A stretch of DNA of 64,000 bases. It comes from a virus. Position numbers and translations under genes: made by a program. The notes beneath the pieces were generated by a model. That model ran no database searches. It was not told the DNA's origin and saw only the letters and a program-made list of their open reading frames with translations. Shown piece after piece: positions 26,149 to 36,193 of this stretch. Numbering within the stretch: position 1 is the stretch's first letter; the number at the start of each line of letters is the position of its first letter. The stretch lies in the IMG/VR virus record IMGVR_UViG_3300008114_000019, positions 1 through 64,000 of that record. One strand, given 5' to 3'.

Positions 26149-29100
26149 TATATTCTATTCCCTTTGATTCTTTGAGAATCTATTTGTTTAATCTGCATCA
26201 TTACTGTTCTAGCAATTTCGTTAGGATTTGCATCAGACTTAACATTAACACTCAAGTTATAATTATACACTGAAGATGATCCAGGGTTTTCACCTTTATT
26301 AATTGCTCTTAAGTTATCTACCCCGAATTTATCTACACCATATTTACTTACAATAAATTCACCAGGAGTTAGCATTGCTGGCACGGTATCTGTACCAACT
26401 GCAAAACCACCAGAAGCAAATTTTTGAATCATTCCACCCATAGATTTTTTGTTTAAATATTTAACTGGAATATAACTTGAGGTTCCACTGCCATAAATAT
26501 TTGACAAAGTTGCGGTAGTTGTTTTATATTGAGTAGACCCCATTACTCCTGGTACAGCCATAGATAATGGTTTATATTTATTTGATGATAAGAATGATGT
26601 GCTTGGTTTATTACCACTAGATGATGAAGATGGTTTTTTACCATCAGGTTTTTTGCCATCAGATTTTGTATCATCTGCAGTAGTTGTAGTTGGTGGTGGC
26701 TCAGTACTAAAACCACTAAATGTCATTGTTGATAATGTTTTCATGGTTTCAAGAATTTGATCATAAGTAGTCTTTATTTGTCCTACTACACCAAGTGCTC
26801 CATTCAATGCATCCTTATATTTGCCTGCTGCTGCTTCAGCACCTTCAATTCTAAGTTTTTGTTCTTCCCACTCAGTTTTAGTCATATTGGCAACTTTAAA
26901 TACTTCTGTGACCGCTTTAATTTCTTCATTAATAAGATCAACTTTAACTTGTGCCAATCTTGCTTGTTCTTGTAATGGTGCAATAGTATCTTGTTCAATT
27001 CTATAATTTTGCTCTTTTAATAGTTTTACCTTTTCTTCTAGTTGATCTCTAGTTAACCCATTAGCAGTTAGTGCATTTATTTGTGCATCTCTTGCTGCTT
27101 CCATTCCATTTCTTTGTTGATCAATTGCATCTTGAGCATTTTGAGCACGAAGTTCTTGTGCTGCTCTGGCTGCAGCGTATATATCTCCTTGAGATAATGC
27201 CTCAGCAAGTGATATTCTACTTTTTTCTTGTCTAGATATTACTTCATTAATTTTAGAAATCTTATCAAGGGCTGCAAATTGTTTATCATATTTTTCTGTA
27301 ATTGCCTCTGCTTGGTCAGTAATACTCTTTAGTCCATCCTCATATCTAGCAATTTGATAACTATTAGCATCTTGAATATTTCTTGCTAACTTAATTTGTT
27401 TATTGCTATTATCAATAATTAGTTGTTGTGCATCAAGTTCGCCTTTTCTTTTTTGTCTAATAATTTTTTCTTGTATATCAAATAACTTCATTGCTGCGTC
27501 ATATCCAGGATCAAACTGACTTGAATATTGTTTTGATGCTATTGCTAAATCAAAAGTTTCTTTAACACTTAGTTGTCTTTCTTTAACTAACTTTAGAACA
27601 TCTGCTCCTTTTGCTTGTGCTACTGCTGCAGCAAATGCACTATCTTTTATTGCATCGTAAGCATTAGAAAGAGACATTCCAGACTTAGTTAATACATTAA
27701 ATGCAATTGCTTGATTTCTACTATCTGCAACACTCTTTCTTTGACTTTCTATATAATCACCAATAGCAATGTTATTAAGAGATGTTTGTAAAACCTTTAC
27801 ATCTTTAAACATTGATTTATATTTATCATAATCATCTGGTGATAGACCTGTGACAAAATCTATAACATTTTGATTTGCACCCTGTCCTCTAAGTCTTTGT
27901 GCCAAACCACCAAACCCTAATGTCTCTTTAGCAAGTTTCCTTAAGGCACTTCCAGATGCTTCCCAACCAACTGTAAGTTCTTGTGTAGCCTTTCTTACAT
28001 CTCTTAGTTTCTTTACTATTTCGTCTAATGGTGATCCTGTTGGTCCCCCGCCAGCATTGGCGTCATCTTCTGCATCTGGAGCAGCAGATGTGTCTGGCAT
28101 CTTTGCCTCTGTTACTTTATATGCACCATAGCCAATAAAATCATTAATTGTTTTTCCTGCATTACCCGCCTGTAATGCCCAATTCTTATAAGCCTTAATA
28201 AAACCAGGGTCTCCCTTAAGATTTAACAATGCTGTTGAAGCGGCTAAGAAGTTTCTTCTTTGATCTTCTGGCATCATTTGCCAATCTTGACCTCTTGCTA
28301 CAAGTTCGTCAAGTGCTTCTTGTCCAACTGTTTTTACTGCAAATTCTAACGTTAAATCTTTAGCACTAGTATTATTTATTTCTTCTAACATCTTAGAAAT
28401 TTTTGCAGATGCACCAGAACTTTGTGCGTAGTCTAACAATATTGGAACATCTATTCCTTCACCAATTTGAGAAAGTTGACTAATAGCATTAAAAGCCTCT
28501 AGTTCTTTTCTTGATTCTTCTGGAGTTTTTGATTCAAAACTATATATAAATTCTAATGCTTTATCTGAACTTGCAAACTGATCTGCTAACGCATAAATTA
28601 AGTTTGCATCTTTACCGCCAACTTTTGGCATTATATTTAAAATTTTATCTATATCTTCTTGACTTGTAAATTTATTTAAAATATTGGCTACTGTTGATGG
28701 GTCTAAATCTTGAGATGCCATACTTAATACTAAGTTTATTTTTGTTGCATCTGATAACTTAGATTTGCTTATTTTGGTTTCTGCTTCTGTTGCTAATGCT
28801 GATAAAATAGGACTATCTTTATAGGCTTGTTTTAATGATTCTTTTGCTGCATCTGATATTTCTTTTAATGCGTTAGCATCTGCACCACTTAGAGTTTTTT
28901 GCAAAACATCATAATTTTGTTTGCTTTGATCTAACAATGCTGCTTTCTTTTTTTCTCTTTCTAATATTAACTCATTAACTCTATTAAGATCTCCAGCAAT
29001 TTTGGCGGCTTCTATTTTTTTACTATATTCAACTTCTGTTACGTCTAACATTTGTTGTTGAGTTTCTAACAAAACTTTCATTCTTGCAAAAACAGTTGCA

Positions 29101-32100
29101 CCACTTTCATTAAAGTTTCCTCCACCTGCTATTGCACGCTGTACTTCAGTGGCTTTTTGAGCATATGTTAATGAAGTAAAATCAGTAATTCTAGGCTTAG
29201 TTGCACCAAGAAGTCTATTTCTTTGATCTTCAATAAGTTTAGTTTGAATTGTTATTCCGTCTTTTAATACATTCTCTCCATCTGGACCCAACATGCTAAT
29301 AAGTTTTGTATTAACAGCAATAGAGAAATCATAATCTTGTATTGCATCTCCAATATTTGCTGCAATGCTACGTGCTTGTTTATAGTTTAATGCTCCAGAT
29401 ACAACTGATCCAATAAGTTGGTTTGATAAATCTTCTATTGCACTTTCTTTGCCAAACTTAGAAATTGATTTTTGAATAGATTCAACTCTTGCTTTTCCTT
29501 CATCAGAAGCAACAAAACTTTCACCAAATGTGGTTTTACCTGTTTTTATTTGGAAAGGAGATGAGAAGTTTGCACGTCTTCTATTCATAATTTCAGTTGC
29601 TGTTACAGTACCAGCAAATTTAGAAAATTCTTGCATAGGTTTTGTACCTGTACCCATGGCATCAATTAGGTTTAGGGTAGCCTTCATTTCATCTTTCTTT
29701 GCTTTATTTAATTTAAATATACCAAAAGCAAGTAATCCTATTAACGATACAACTGCTGCCAGTGGAGCAGACATCATTCCAAACAACATTGATACCATCA
29801 TAATTGGCATCATTAATTGTTGTGCAGTATCTCCAACTTTTCCACCCATCATAGATGCAGCCATAACTCCAGTAGTTGCTGCCATACCAATCATTCCAGC
29901 ACCTGGTCCTCTTGCACCACCTGCAACTCTACCCTTGCCTCCACCTGTACCACTAACCATCATTTGATTTTGTTTTGCTAATTTTTCTTGTTGTCTTCTA
30001 ATTGATTTATCTGTTGCTGTAACACCAGTTGACTTTCCATATAGTACATTTGATGATTGCGATGCAAGGCCTGCTGCACCTGCTGCACCAAGTTGTTTAC
30101 CAGCAACATTAAAGTCATCAACATACTCTTTCATTCCTATAAGTCCACCTTGAGCAAATTGTTGACCAACTATCATTGGTTCTTTTGCTGGAGAAGCAAT
30201 ACCTGCTCCCTTTTTAACTCCATCTACAACATTTTTTGTAACTGCTTTTGTAATTTTTACTCCCATATCACCCAAATATGGTTTAGTCATTTCTACTAAT
30301 CTTGTAACCGTTGCTGTTATGGACTTTGTAATATGGGACATTGTAGCAACTTCCCATTGTTTTGTTGTTGGATTTAATGTTTGAAAAGATTTTTTAGTCT
30401 TTCCGCTAGAACTCATTCTTTCACTTTGAGTAAACATACTTGGTCTTTGAGTTAATGCAAATTGTTGTGCTTGTTGTCTAACTCCTCTATAAGAACCTGA
30501 AAGGTTTGTTCTTCCTTGTCCACCCATTCTTCCAGATTGAGTTCCAACTGCACCCACAGTTCTAATTTCTGCAACTGCTGCATCAAAAGCAGCACCAACT
30601 GCTTTACCTTCTATACTAATTGCTTGAGCAGTTCTTCTCATTGCTGGAACAACTATTCTTTCTAAGTCCTCATCTTTAACAAACTGCATACCAGATTTTT
30701 CTAATGCAGTTGTTGCATTTATAATTAATTGTCCACCAAGAGCAGCCCACTGACTTTTAACTGCAGGATCATTTAATTTCATTCCCATTGATTTGGCCAT
30801 TACTGCCATTAATGGTGCTGCTGCTGCACTTCCTGCATTTTTAAAATATGAAACAATATCTGCTGTAGGAGCACCAACTTTTCCTCCAGCAAGAGTGTTT
30901 AAACTTTCTGGTAAAAATACAGTAGCATTTTTGTATCCTTTACCAAGTGGATCCAAACCTGCCTGATAACCTTTTATTGTTCCATTTACTAATGCACTTA
31001 CTAATGCTGGATTTGCTTTTGCATTTGCTGCTGGAACAACTGCTTCTCCTGGAGAAAGCATTGCTGGAACTTTATCTCCAGTACCAGTACCTGGAACACT
31101 TACTATGCCTTTTGCATAACCCTTTGGCTGTTGAGCGGTTCCACCTCTACCTCTAACAGCACCTAAACCAAACATGCTTTGTGTTGCTATTGCCTGTTGA
31201 TATGCTGTTGATAAATTTCTAACTGCTGTTGCTTCTGATGTAAATCTTTGTGTTAGTTTCATATGTGCTTGATCTAATGAAGATGCAACCGCTGAAGCCT
31301 GCAACTGTTGTTGTGTTAAATAGTTAGTTTGTTCACCCAAATACTGAGTAGAACTTCCAGTTTTATTAAACAATGATTTTACTGCTGTAAAGCCCTTAAT
31401 TATGTTTGCAATACCGTTAGCCAATAAACCAAATGACATTAACGCAAGTGGTCCTACTCCTGCTAGTACTGCCGTTAATAAAACAATTACCTTTTTTGTG
31501 CCGTCCCCAAAATCATTAAATTTTTCAAAAACATTACCAAAAAACTTAACAATTGGAGTCAAGGCCTTTAAAAATTCTGCACCTACAGGAGCAATTGCTG
31601 TTTTAAGATCTTGAATTTCTTTTTTAAATTTATACATAGGAGATTCTTCAACCTTTTTTAATTCTCGTTCAGACAATATAGCAAGTTCTTCTGTAGTTGC
31701 CTGTGTCAATTTAGCAACTGTTTGAGCCTGGCTTCCTTCTTTAATAACATTTTGAAACAATGTAGAAATACGAGCAAACTGAAACTTACCAAACAGTTGT
31801 TCAATTGCTCTAGCACGATTTAGTGGATCTAGTTGATCAAATGCCTTAGCCATACCAATAACAAGATTTCTTACATCGCCTTGATTTGCTTCAACAATTC
31901 CTTTAATATTTATACCCATTGTGCCAAGTACTTTGGCTGCTTTTTCAGTTGGGTTAATCATAGATGCAAGACCAGATTTAAGAGCGTTAGCACCTTCTCC
32001 AGCCTGAATACCACCTTCACGCATTGCTGTCATAAAGAATGCTAAGTCTTGAACATCTCCACCAAGTTGTTTAATTACTGGTGCTGCTTTAGGAATTGCA

Positions 32101-33116
32101 GTTGTTAAATCATCAATATTTAAAATTGTTTGGTTTTCTACGGCGTTTAAAAAGTTAATATCTTCTGATAATTGTATAGTTTCTCGTCCAAATGCAGATG
32201 TTAAAGAAATAATAGTATCAAGAGACTTTTGTTGATCGATTCCACCAAGTACGGCTAACTTATTTGCTTGGCTTACTTGCTCTAACAAATCTGTTCCCAT
32301 TTTACCTGTTGCTGCAACATCTGCAGCCATCTTCATAGTATCTGCTACTGCTACTCCATATTTGGTAAACTCATTGGCAAGTGCTTGAACATCTTTCAAT
32401 GCTTTTGCTGTTTCTGTATTTGTTGTAAAGAGATCACCATAAACACGTTTAAATCTAATCGCTTGCTCTTCTAATTCCATAAATGTTTTTGATGCAATTG
32501 TTCCAAAAGATATTAATGGAATTGTAAAACCAACCATAAGTTGACGGCCAGCCCATTGTGTATTTTTACCAAAGTTTAATAAGTTTGTAGAACCCTGTCT
32601 AAGCAGTTGATTTAATATTGCTTGTTTTTGAGCAGCCATTGCTACTTTAGTGCCATAATCATTCATGTCCAAAGTTAATGGACGAATTGACATTGCTTTA
32701 AGAGCACCACTTGCATCTCTGCCCATTTTAATATATTGAGTTTGTAATGTTTTTACATTTTCTCTTGCAACTTTATTAATAGTGTCAAACTCAGATTTAA
32801 ATAACTTTCCAAAAGTTCTTGTAGATGCACCAGTATATCTAAAGTACTCTCTCATTGAGAGTTGATTTTTTTCTAATGCTGTATTAAATGCATCAGTTGT
32901 TGTTTTTATTTTTTTCATTTCGGCATAGAATTTGCCGCCAGCATTTATTTGATTTACTAGATTTTGAGAAAGATTGTTAGATACTGCAACACCTGCAGCA
33001 CCTGTTTTTGCCATTGAGGTGTGAAAGGCTGATATCTGGCGTTGTAACGCTTTTAACTGCGTTAACGCTTCACCAGTGTCAATACCAATTTTTATCTTGG
33101 ATTCTACATCAGCCAT
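26148..33116 (-). CDS. Tape measure protein
   Basis: 2322 residues, the longest gene. Mostly helical. Hydrophobic stretches lie near residues 535-565 (LLTAVLAGVGPLALMSFGLL) and 1080-1150. It carries two copies of the TDxVPAMLxPGE motif common in tape measure proteins, near residue 680 and near the C-terminus. It sets tail length and passes DNA through the membrane. At roughly 0.15 nm per residue, the tail would be about 350 nm. Start ATG 33116 with AGAGGT. Position after the chaperones is canonical. Confidence 0.95.
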   Translation of the reverse strand: MADVESKIKIGIDTGEALTQLKALQRQISAFHTSMAKTGAAGVAVSNNLSQNLVNQINAGGKFYAEMKKIKTTTDAFNTALEKNQLSMREYFRYTGASTRTFGKLFKSEFDTINKVARENVKTLQTQYIKMGRDASGALKAMSIRPLTLDMNDYGTKVAMAAQKQAILNQLLRQGSTNLLNFGKNTQWAGRQLMVGFTIPLISFGTIASKTFMELEEQAIRFKRVYGDLFTTNTETAKALKDVQALANEFTKYGVAVADTMKMAADVAATGKMGTDLLEQVSQANKLAVLGGIDQQKSLDTIISLTSAFGRETIQLSEDINFLNAVENQTILNIDDLTTAIPKAAPVIKQLGGDVQDLAFFMTAMREGGIQAGEGANALKSGLASMINPTEKAAKVLGTMGINIKGIVEANQGDVRNLVIGMAKAFDQLDPLNRARAIEQLFGKFQFARISTLFQNVIKEGSQAQTVAKLTQATTEELAILSERELKKVEESPMYKFKKEIQDLKTAIAPVGAEFLKALTPIVKFFGNVFEKFNDFGDGTKKVIVLLTAVLAGVGPLALMSFGLLANGIANIIKGFTAVKSLFNKTGSSTQYLGEQTNYLTQQQLQASAVASSLDQAHMKLTQRFTSEATAVRNLSTAYQQAIATQSMFGLGAVRGRGGTAQQPKGYAKGIVSVPGTGTGDKVPAMLSPGEAVVPAANAKANPALVSALVNGTIKGYQAGLDPLGKGYKNATVFLPESLNTLAGGKVGAPTADIVSYFKNAGSAAAAPLMAVMAKSMGMKLNDPAVKSQWAALGGQLIINATTALEKSGMQFVKDEDLERIVVPAMRRTAQAISIEGKAVGAAFDAAVAEIRTVGAVGTQSGRMGGQGRTNLSGSYRGVRQQAQQFALTQRPSMFTQSERMSSSGKTKKSFQTLNPTTKQWEVATMSHITKSITATVTRLVEMTKPYLGDMGVKITKAVTKNVVDGVKKGAGIASPAKEPMIVGQQFAQGGLIGMKEYVDDFNVAGKQLGAAGAAGLASQSSNVLYGKSTGVTATDKSIRRQQEKLAKQNQMMVSGTGGGKGRVAGGARGPGAGMIGMAATTGVMAASMMGGKVGDTAQQLMMPIMMVSMLFGMMSAPLAAVVSLIGLLAFGIFKLNKAKKDEMKATLNLIDAMGTGTKPMQEFSKFAGTVTATEIMNRRRANFSSPFQIKTGKTTFGESFVASDEGKARVESIQKSISKFGKESAIEDLSNQLIGSVVSGALNYKQARSIAANIGDAIQDYDFSIAVNTKLISMLGPDGENVLKDGITIQTKLIEDQRNRLLGATKPRITDFTSLTYAQKATEVQRAIAGGGNFNESGATVFARMKVLLETQQQMLDVTEVEYSKKIEAAKIAGDLNRVNELILEREKKKAALLDQSKQNYDVLQKTLSGADANALKEISDAAKESLKQAYKDSPILSALATEAETKISKSKLSDATKINLVLSMASQDLDPSTVANILNKFTSQEDIDKILNIMPKVGGKDANLIYALADQFASSDKALEFIYSFESKTPEESRKELEAFNAISQLSQIGEGIDVPILLDYAQSSGASAKISKMLEEINNTSAKDLTLEFAVKTVGQEALDELVARGQDWQMMPEDQRRNFLAASTALLNLKGDPGFIKAYKNWALQAGNAGKTINDFIGYGAYKVTEAKMPDTSAAPDAEDDANAGGGPTGSPLDEIVKKLRDVRKATQELTVGWEASGSALRKLAKETLGFGGLAQRLRGQGANQNVIDFVTGLSPDDYDKYKSMFKDVKVLQTSLNNIAIGDYIESQRKSVADSRNQAIAFNVLTKSGMSLSNAYDAIKDSAFAAAVAQAKGADVLKLVKERQLSVKETFDLAIASKQYSSQFDPGYDAAMKLFDIQEKIIRQKRKGELDAQQLIIDNSNKQIKLARNIQDANSYQIARYEDGLKSITDQAEAITEKYDKQFAALDKISKINEVISRQEKSRISLAEALSQGDIYAAARAAQELRAQNAQDAIDQQRNGMEAARDAQINALTANGLTRDQLEEKVKLLKEQNYRIEQDTIAPLQEQARLAQVKVDLINEEIKAVTEVFKVANMTKTEWEEQKLRIEGAEAAAGKYKDALNGALGVVGQIKTTYDQILETMKTLSTMTFSGFSTEPPPTTTTADDTKSDGKKPDGKKPSSSSSGNKPSTSFLSSNKYKPLSMAVPGVMGSTQYKTTTATLSNIYGSGTSSYIPVKYLNKKSMGGMIQKFASGGFAVGTDTVPAMLTPGEFIVSKYGVDKFGVDNLRAINKGENPGSSSVYNYNLSVNVKSDANPNEIARTVMMQIKQIDSQRIKGNRI

Positions 33117-33140
33117 TCATTAGTACCTCTTATTTAGTTT

Positions 33141-33461
33141 TTATGGTAAATTATTAAGAAGTGCTGCATCTGCTAATTTAACTCCAGATGCTTCTTCAAT
33201 AATCTTATATACCGTTGGAAGATCCATATTTTCTTCTAACGCTGCCAAATCTTCTGAAAGTTCTGGCTTATATTGTCTCATTGCAATTTGAATACATTCC
33301 ATTAAAATATTCATTGATTTTTCATTATCTTCTGCGACCGCTGCTACACCTTCAAATTTCTTCATGAAAGGACGTAGGAGAGAAATTTTCAGTGGTCTTA
33401 CTTTGATTTTTGTGCCGTCAATAAGCGTAACTGTTTTTTCTTCGTTAACAGTAGTTGCCAT
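33141..33461 (-). CDS. Tail assembly chaperone, short paralogue
   Basis: 106 residues with the start LIDGTKIKVRPLKISLLRPF and a helical body that closely parallels the N-terminal half of the next gene upstream. It sits directly before the tape measure gene, so it should help keep that protein unfolded and load it into the tail. Strong AAGGAGG ribosome-binding site and its own extended -10 promoter. It ends at its own stop with no visible slippery extension. Confidence 0.75.
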   Translation of the reverse strand: MATTVNEEKTVTLIDGTKIKVRPLKISLLRPFMKKFEGVAAVAEDNEKSMNILMECIQIAMRQYKPELSEDLAALEENMDLPTVYKIIEEASGVKLADAALLNNLP

Positions 33462-33487
33462 TTTTCCTCCTTATAAGGTTAAATCTA

Positions 33488-33496
33488 ATTATATCA
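33488..33496 (-). promoter_or_regulatory. Extended -10 promoter TGATATAAT
   Basis: Lies in the 51-base gap between the two chaperone genes, with the AAGGAGG site of the second following it. Identical to the motif before the first chaperone. Confidence 0.55.
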
Positions 33497-33512
33497 CAGG
33501 AGGACCTATATT

Positions 33513-34196
33513 TTAACCAACAACCTCTTCATAACCTAAGCCATGACCAATACCAAACCCTGCTTTCTTTGCTTTTGCTCCACGAAGGTTTGTAATATCA
33601 CTTGCATCTTTTCCTTTATATAATACTCTTTTTTTCATTTCTTCCCAAGCATTATCATTTTTATCTTTATCGATATCTACCCCCTGCATTGCCGCTGCAA
33701 ATTTTTTATCACCATAATCTAATTCTCTCTTTACTTCTAATATAGATATTAACTCTGGCATAGAAATAGATCTTTCTAACTCTTCATAGTTTTTCCAAGC
33801 ACCTATTAAAAAAGCCTCAGATTCTAATTTTACAAGATCTAGGTCTTGCCAACTTGATCCATCACTTTGAGACTTTGCTTGATTTTCAACAGTTTCTTCT
33901 TGATCACTATTTATTTTTATTCCAGCACAGTACTCTAAAACCTTATACACTGTTTTTATATCTAAATTATCTTCTATTGATTCTATTGAATCAGAAATAG
34001 ATGGATAAAATTCTTGCATTGCAATTCTGACAGACTCAACCATTATTTCTATAGCCTCATCCTCTGTGCTATCTTTATTTATTTTATTAAAACTATCTAA
34101 TATGCCACGTAAATATTTTATTTTAGATGGACCAACTGTTATTTTTGTACCGTCTATTAATTCAATAATATTTTCTTCATAAACTTTATTAGCCAT
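33513..34196 (-). CDS. Tail assembly chaperone, long paralogue (G-T-like)
   Basis: 227 residues. Residues 1-95 (LIDGTKITVGPSKIKYLRGI and following) align with the short chaperone. After a polar linker comes a second domain with LESEAFLIGAWKNYEELERS and SILEVKRELDYGDKKFAAAM. In many phages such a second domain is added by a -1 frameshift; here it is fused in frame. It appears leaderless: TGATATAAT ends six bases before the ATG. Confidence 0.7.
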   Translation of the reverse strand: MANKVYEENIIELIDGTKITVGPSKIKYLRGILDSFNKINKDSTEDEAIEIMVESVRIAMQEFYPSISDSIESIEDNLDIKTVYKVLEYCAGIKINSDQEETVENQAKSQSDGSSWQDLDLVKLESEAFLIGAWKNYEELERSISMPELISILEVKRELDYGDKKFAAAMQGVDIDKDKNDNAWEEMKKRVLYKGKDASDITNLRGAKAKKAGFGIGHGLGYEEVVG

Positions 34197-34202
34197 TAAA
34201 TC

Positions 34203-34211
34203 ATTATATCA
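34203..34211 (-). promoter_or_regulatory. Extended -10 promoter TGATATAAT, leaderless
   Basis: Exactly six bases (GATTTA) separate TATAAT from ATG 34196, so predicted +1 is the A of the start codon. It lies immediately downstream of the tail-tube terminator. Confidence 0.6.
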
Positions 34212-34219
34212 AATAGAAA

Positions 34220-34242
34220 AGCCCACCGTTTTGGGGTGGGCT
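34220..34242 (-). terminator. Intrinsic terminator after tail tube gene
   Basis: Perfect 8-bp stem (AGCCCACC with GGTGGGCT), seven-base loop, and TTTTCTATTT following on the minus strand. It is 20 bases after the tail-tube stop codon. Confidence 0.85.
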
Positions 34243-34261
34243 AATCTTGTAAAATTACTTA

Positions 34262-34912
34262 CTAAGCAATTGTACGGTCAACGATCTTACCATACATACC
34301 GTCATCTAACGGCAACATACGGAAAGTTACGTCAAACATAGATGCTGCATCACGTTTTGCTGATGCTACTACGTTTTCGATTGACAAAGCACGGTATCCG
34401 ATATAGATACGTTCCTTATCGATTGATGGGTCACCAGTTCCTGGACCAACGGCTACTAAACCACGTTCTAGAGGAACGTCGCCCAATTCACCTGAGTTGA
34501 TGTCGAAACTTTGGCTTCCTGTACCAATACCTGTTGCGGTTGATAGTTCATCTAAGTCATTTACGTTTGCTGCTACTGCCACTAGAAGATTTTCTAATGT
34601 TGCTTCTGCAAATGATGTTGCCAAAGATACTTGCATGCCGTCTTTGAAAAGACGAGCAACGTCAAGAACTTGATCAACTTGAACTTCACCGAAAGATGGT
34701 TGGAATGTAAGTTCAATACCATTGCTGGTATAACCTACGTTTGTAAAGTCAGTATCATCAGCCAAAGTATCTTTGTATGATGTTGCTGCTTCAAATGCTG
34801 GTAGTGGTCCACCAACAGTACCGATTGCTTGTGCTAAAGCACCATCATTGTATGTAAACAATGCGGCAGCACCAACGATAATGTTATTGGACGATCCACG
34901 AGAATATGCCAT
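34262..34912 (-). CDS. Major tail tube protein
   Basis: 216 residues, Ala- and Gly-rich with a beta-rich core. GIELTFQPSFGEVQVDQVLD and DVTFRMLPLDDGMYGK are typical of siphovirus tube proteins. Position between connector and chaperone genes is canonical. It is a self-contained unit: a consensus promoter upstream, AAGGAGAGGTG before the ATG and a strong terminator after. This predicts abundant monocistronic mRNA, as expected for the tube subunit. Codon third positions look more GC-rich than in neighbours, consistent with high expression. Confidence 0.85.
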   Translation of the reverse strand: MAYSRGSSNNIIVGAAALFTYNDGALAQAIGTVGGPLPAFEAATSYKDTLADDTDFTNVGYTSNGIELTFQPSFGEVQVDQVLDVARLFKDGMQVSLATSFAEATLENLLVAVAANVNDLDELSTATGIGTGSQSFDINSGELGDVPLERGLVAVGPGTGDPSIDKERIYIGYRALSIENVVASAKRDAASMFDVTFRMLPLDDGMYGKIVDRTIA

Positions 34913-34946
34913 TTATTTCACCTCTCCTTGTAAAGGGTTTTATTAA

Positions 34947-34975
34947 ATTGTAAAGCGTTGTTTCCTCAAAATCAA
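34947..34975 (-). promoter_or_regulatory. Sigma70-type promoter for tail tube gene
   Basis: TTGATT (34970-34975), a 17-base spacer and TACAAT (34947-34952), in the gap between the tail terminator gene and the tube gene. Unlike most promoters here it has a recognisable -35. Confidence 0.65.
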
Positions 34976-34991
34976 GTATAACACCATTTTC

Positions 34992-35525
34992 TTATCCCTT
35001 ATGCCAGTCATAATCAAGTATAATCTTGTTTCCAGCATAGGTTCTGGCTGTTCCAAAGTCTATGATATCTCTAGTTTCTTGAAGTTGATAGGTTTTAAAG
35101 GTATGAAAGTATAGGGGAAGAGACATATCTTTAAGTGCTATGTTTGGACCAGGTACAACGGTATCTTGATTATCTCTTATCCACTTATTTATGTCAACAG
35201 CAGACTCGTCTAGCCCATTTAAAAGATCTTGAATTTTTTGACTTACTATAATAGTTCTTTCAACTGCATCTTCACCAAAATTATAAAAATAGTACATTAT
35301 TTGTTCACAATATATGTGTGGAAAATTTTTTCTATTCATTCTAAACATTCTGTCATATACTGCAAATGTTCCTGTTGAATTTGGAAATGTTTCAGTTAGA
35401 GCAGCAATATCTGTTGGACTAGTAGGAAAAAACGGTATCGTTAAATCTTGATCAAAAAACTCACTAACCTTATTTTGTAAGTAAGCATTAATTAATGATG
35501 GTGGATGATGTATTGTGGCAGCCAT
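34992..35525 (-). CDS. Tail terminator-like protein
   Basis: 177 residues immediately before the tail tube gene. The opening PPSLINAYLQNKVSEFFDQD and the alpha-beta make-up suit the tail terminator (completion) protein that caps the tube at the head end. The assignment relies on gene order head-stopper, neck, terminator, tube. Overlaps the upstream gene by one base. Confidence 0.55.
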   Translation of the reverse strand: MAATIHHPPSLINAYLQNKVSEFFDQDLTIPFFPTSPTDIAALTETFPNSTGTFAVYDRMFRMNRKNFPHIYCEQIMYYFYNFGEDAVERTIIVSQKIQDLLNGLDESAVDINKWIRDNQDTVVPGPNIALKDMSLPLYFHTFKTYQLQETRDIIDFGTARTYAGNKIILDYDWHKG

Positions 35526-36193
35526 TATGCAATCACCGCATTAGCAATCCATTTGTATCCAGTTGAATATCCAACACCTTTACCGTTACGTTTTCCTGCT
35601 GCCATGTTTGTTTTAAATACTTGTGGTCTTTTTATGTAATCATATAATCCAGATGCCTTTAAAAATGATTGTTTAAAATATTGAAGAAAGAATATATCTA
35701 TGGTTGATTCAAAACTACCCTGTGCATCTTCTCCACCAGGATTATTTACTTTAACTGCATTTCTAGTAAATACTGTTTCTCCATCTTGTTCAAAAACCAA
35801 TACAGGAGATTTTTTAGGTCTTATTGTAACTGGCACACCATTTTCCATTATTCTTGCTTTATTATAAAATGGCTCTGTAGATCCACTTTTAACTTGAGAT
35901 GATTGTGTAAATGTTGACATTACTGATAGTCCTAATCCACTAACAGTATACTGTATATCAAATAATCTAGACTCTGGACTTCCAGATTTATACCACTCGT
36001 ATACGTGTTGCAATGCTGCTGGATCTATTCTAGCGTTTGTATCAATAAATTCTTTTAAGGCTTCTATTGTTTGTTTTCCAAGATTATTTAAAAATACTTG
36101 TTTGCCACCCTCTACTCCTTCTAAAAATCCCATAGAGTATTTTACAATATTGTCCATATCTTTTTTAAATTGTTTTGTATCAAACCTTATCAT
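35525..36193 (-). CDS. Neck / HK97 gp10-like protein
   Basis: 222 residues. N-terminal helical region with conserved-looking GKQTIEALKEFIDTNARIDP and HVYEW, then a beta region with VTIRPKKSPVLVF. It ends in basic Gly-rich residues. This layout resembles HK97 gp10-type minor tail components. Overlaps its neighbours by four and one bases, within the connector operon. Confidence 0.6.
   Translation of the reverse strand: MIRFDTKQFKKDMDNIVKYSMGFLEGVEGGKQVFLNNLGKQTIEALKEFIDTNARIDPAALQHVYEWYKSGSPESRLFDIQYTVSGLGLSVMSTFTQSSQVKSGSTEPFYNKARIMENGVPVTIRPKKSPVLVFEQDGETVFTRNAVKVNNPGGEDAQGSFESTIDIFFLQYFKQSFLKASGLYDYIKRPQVFKTNMAAGKRNGKGVGYSTGYKWIANAVIA

Noticed and set aside
29530-29967. 145-residue plus-strand open frame inside the tape measure gene
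   Set aside because: Hydrophobic, Pro-rich antisense of a membrane-like tape measure segment; no start signals.
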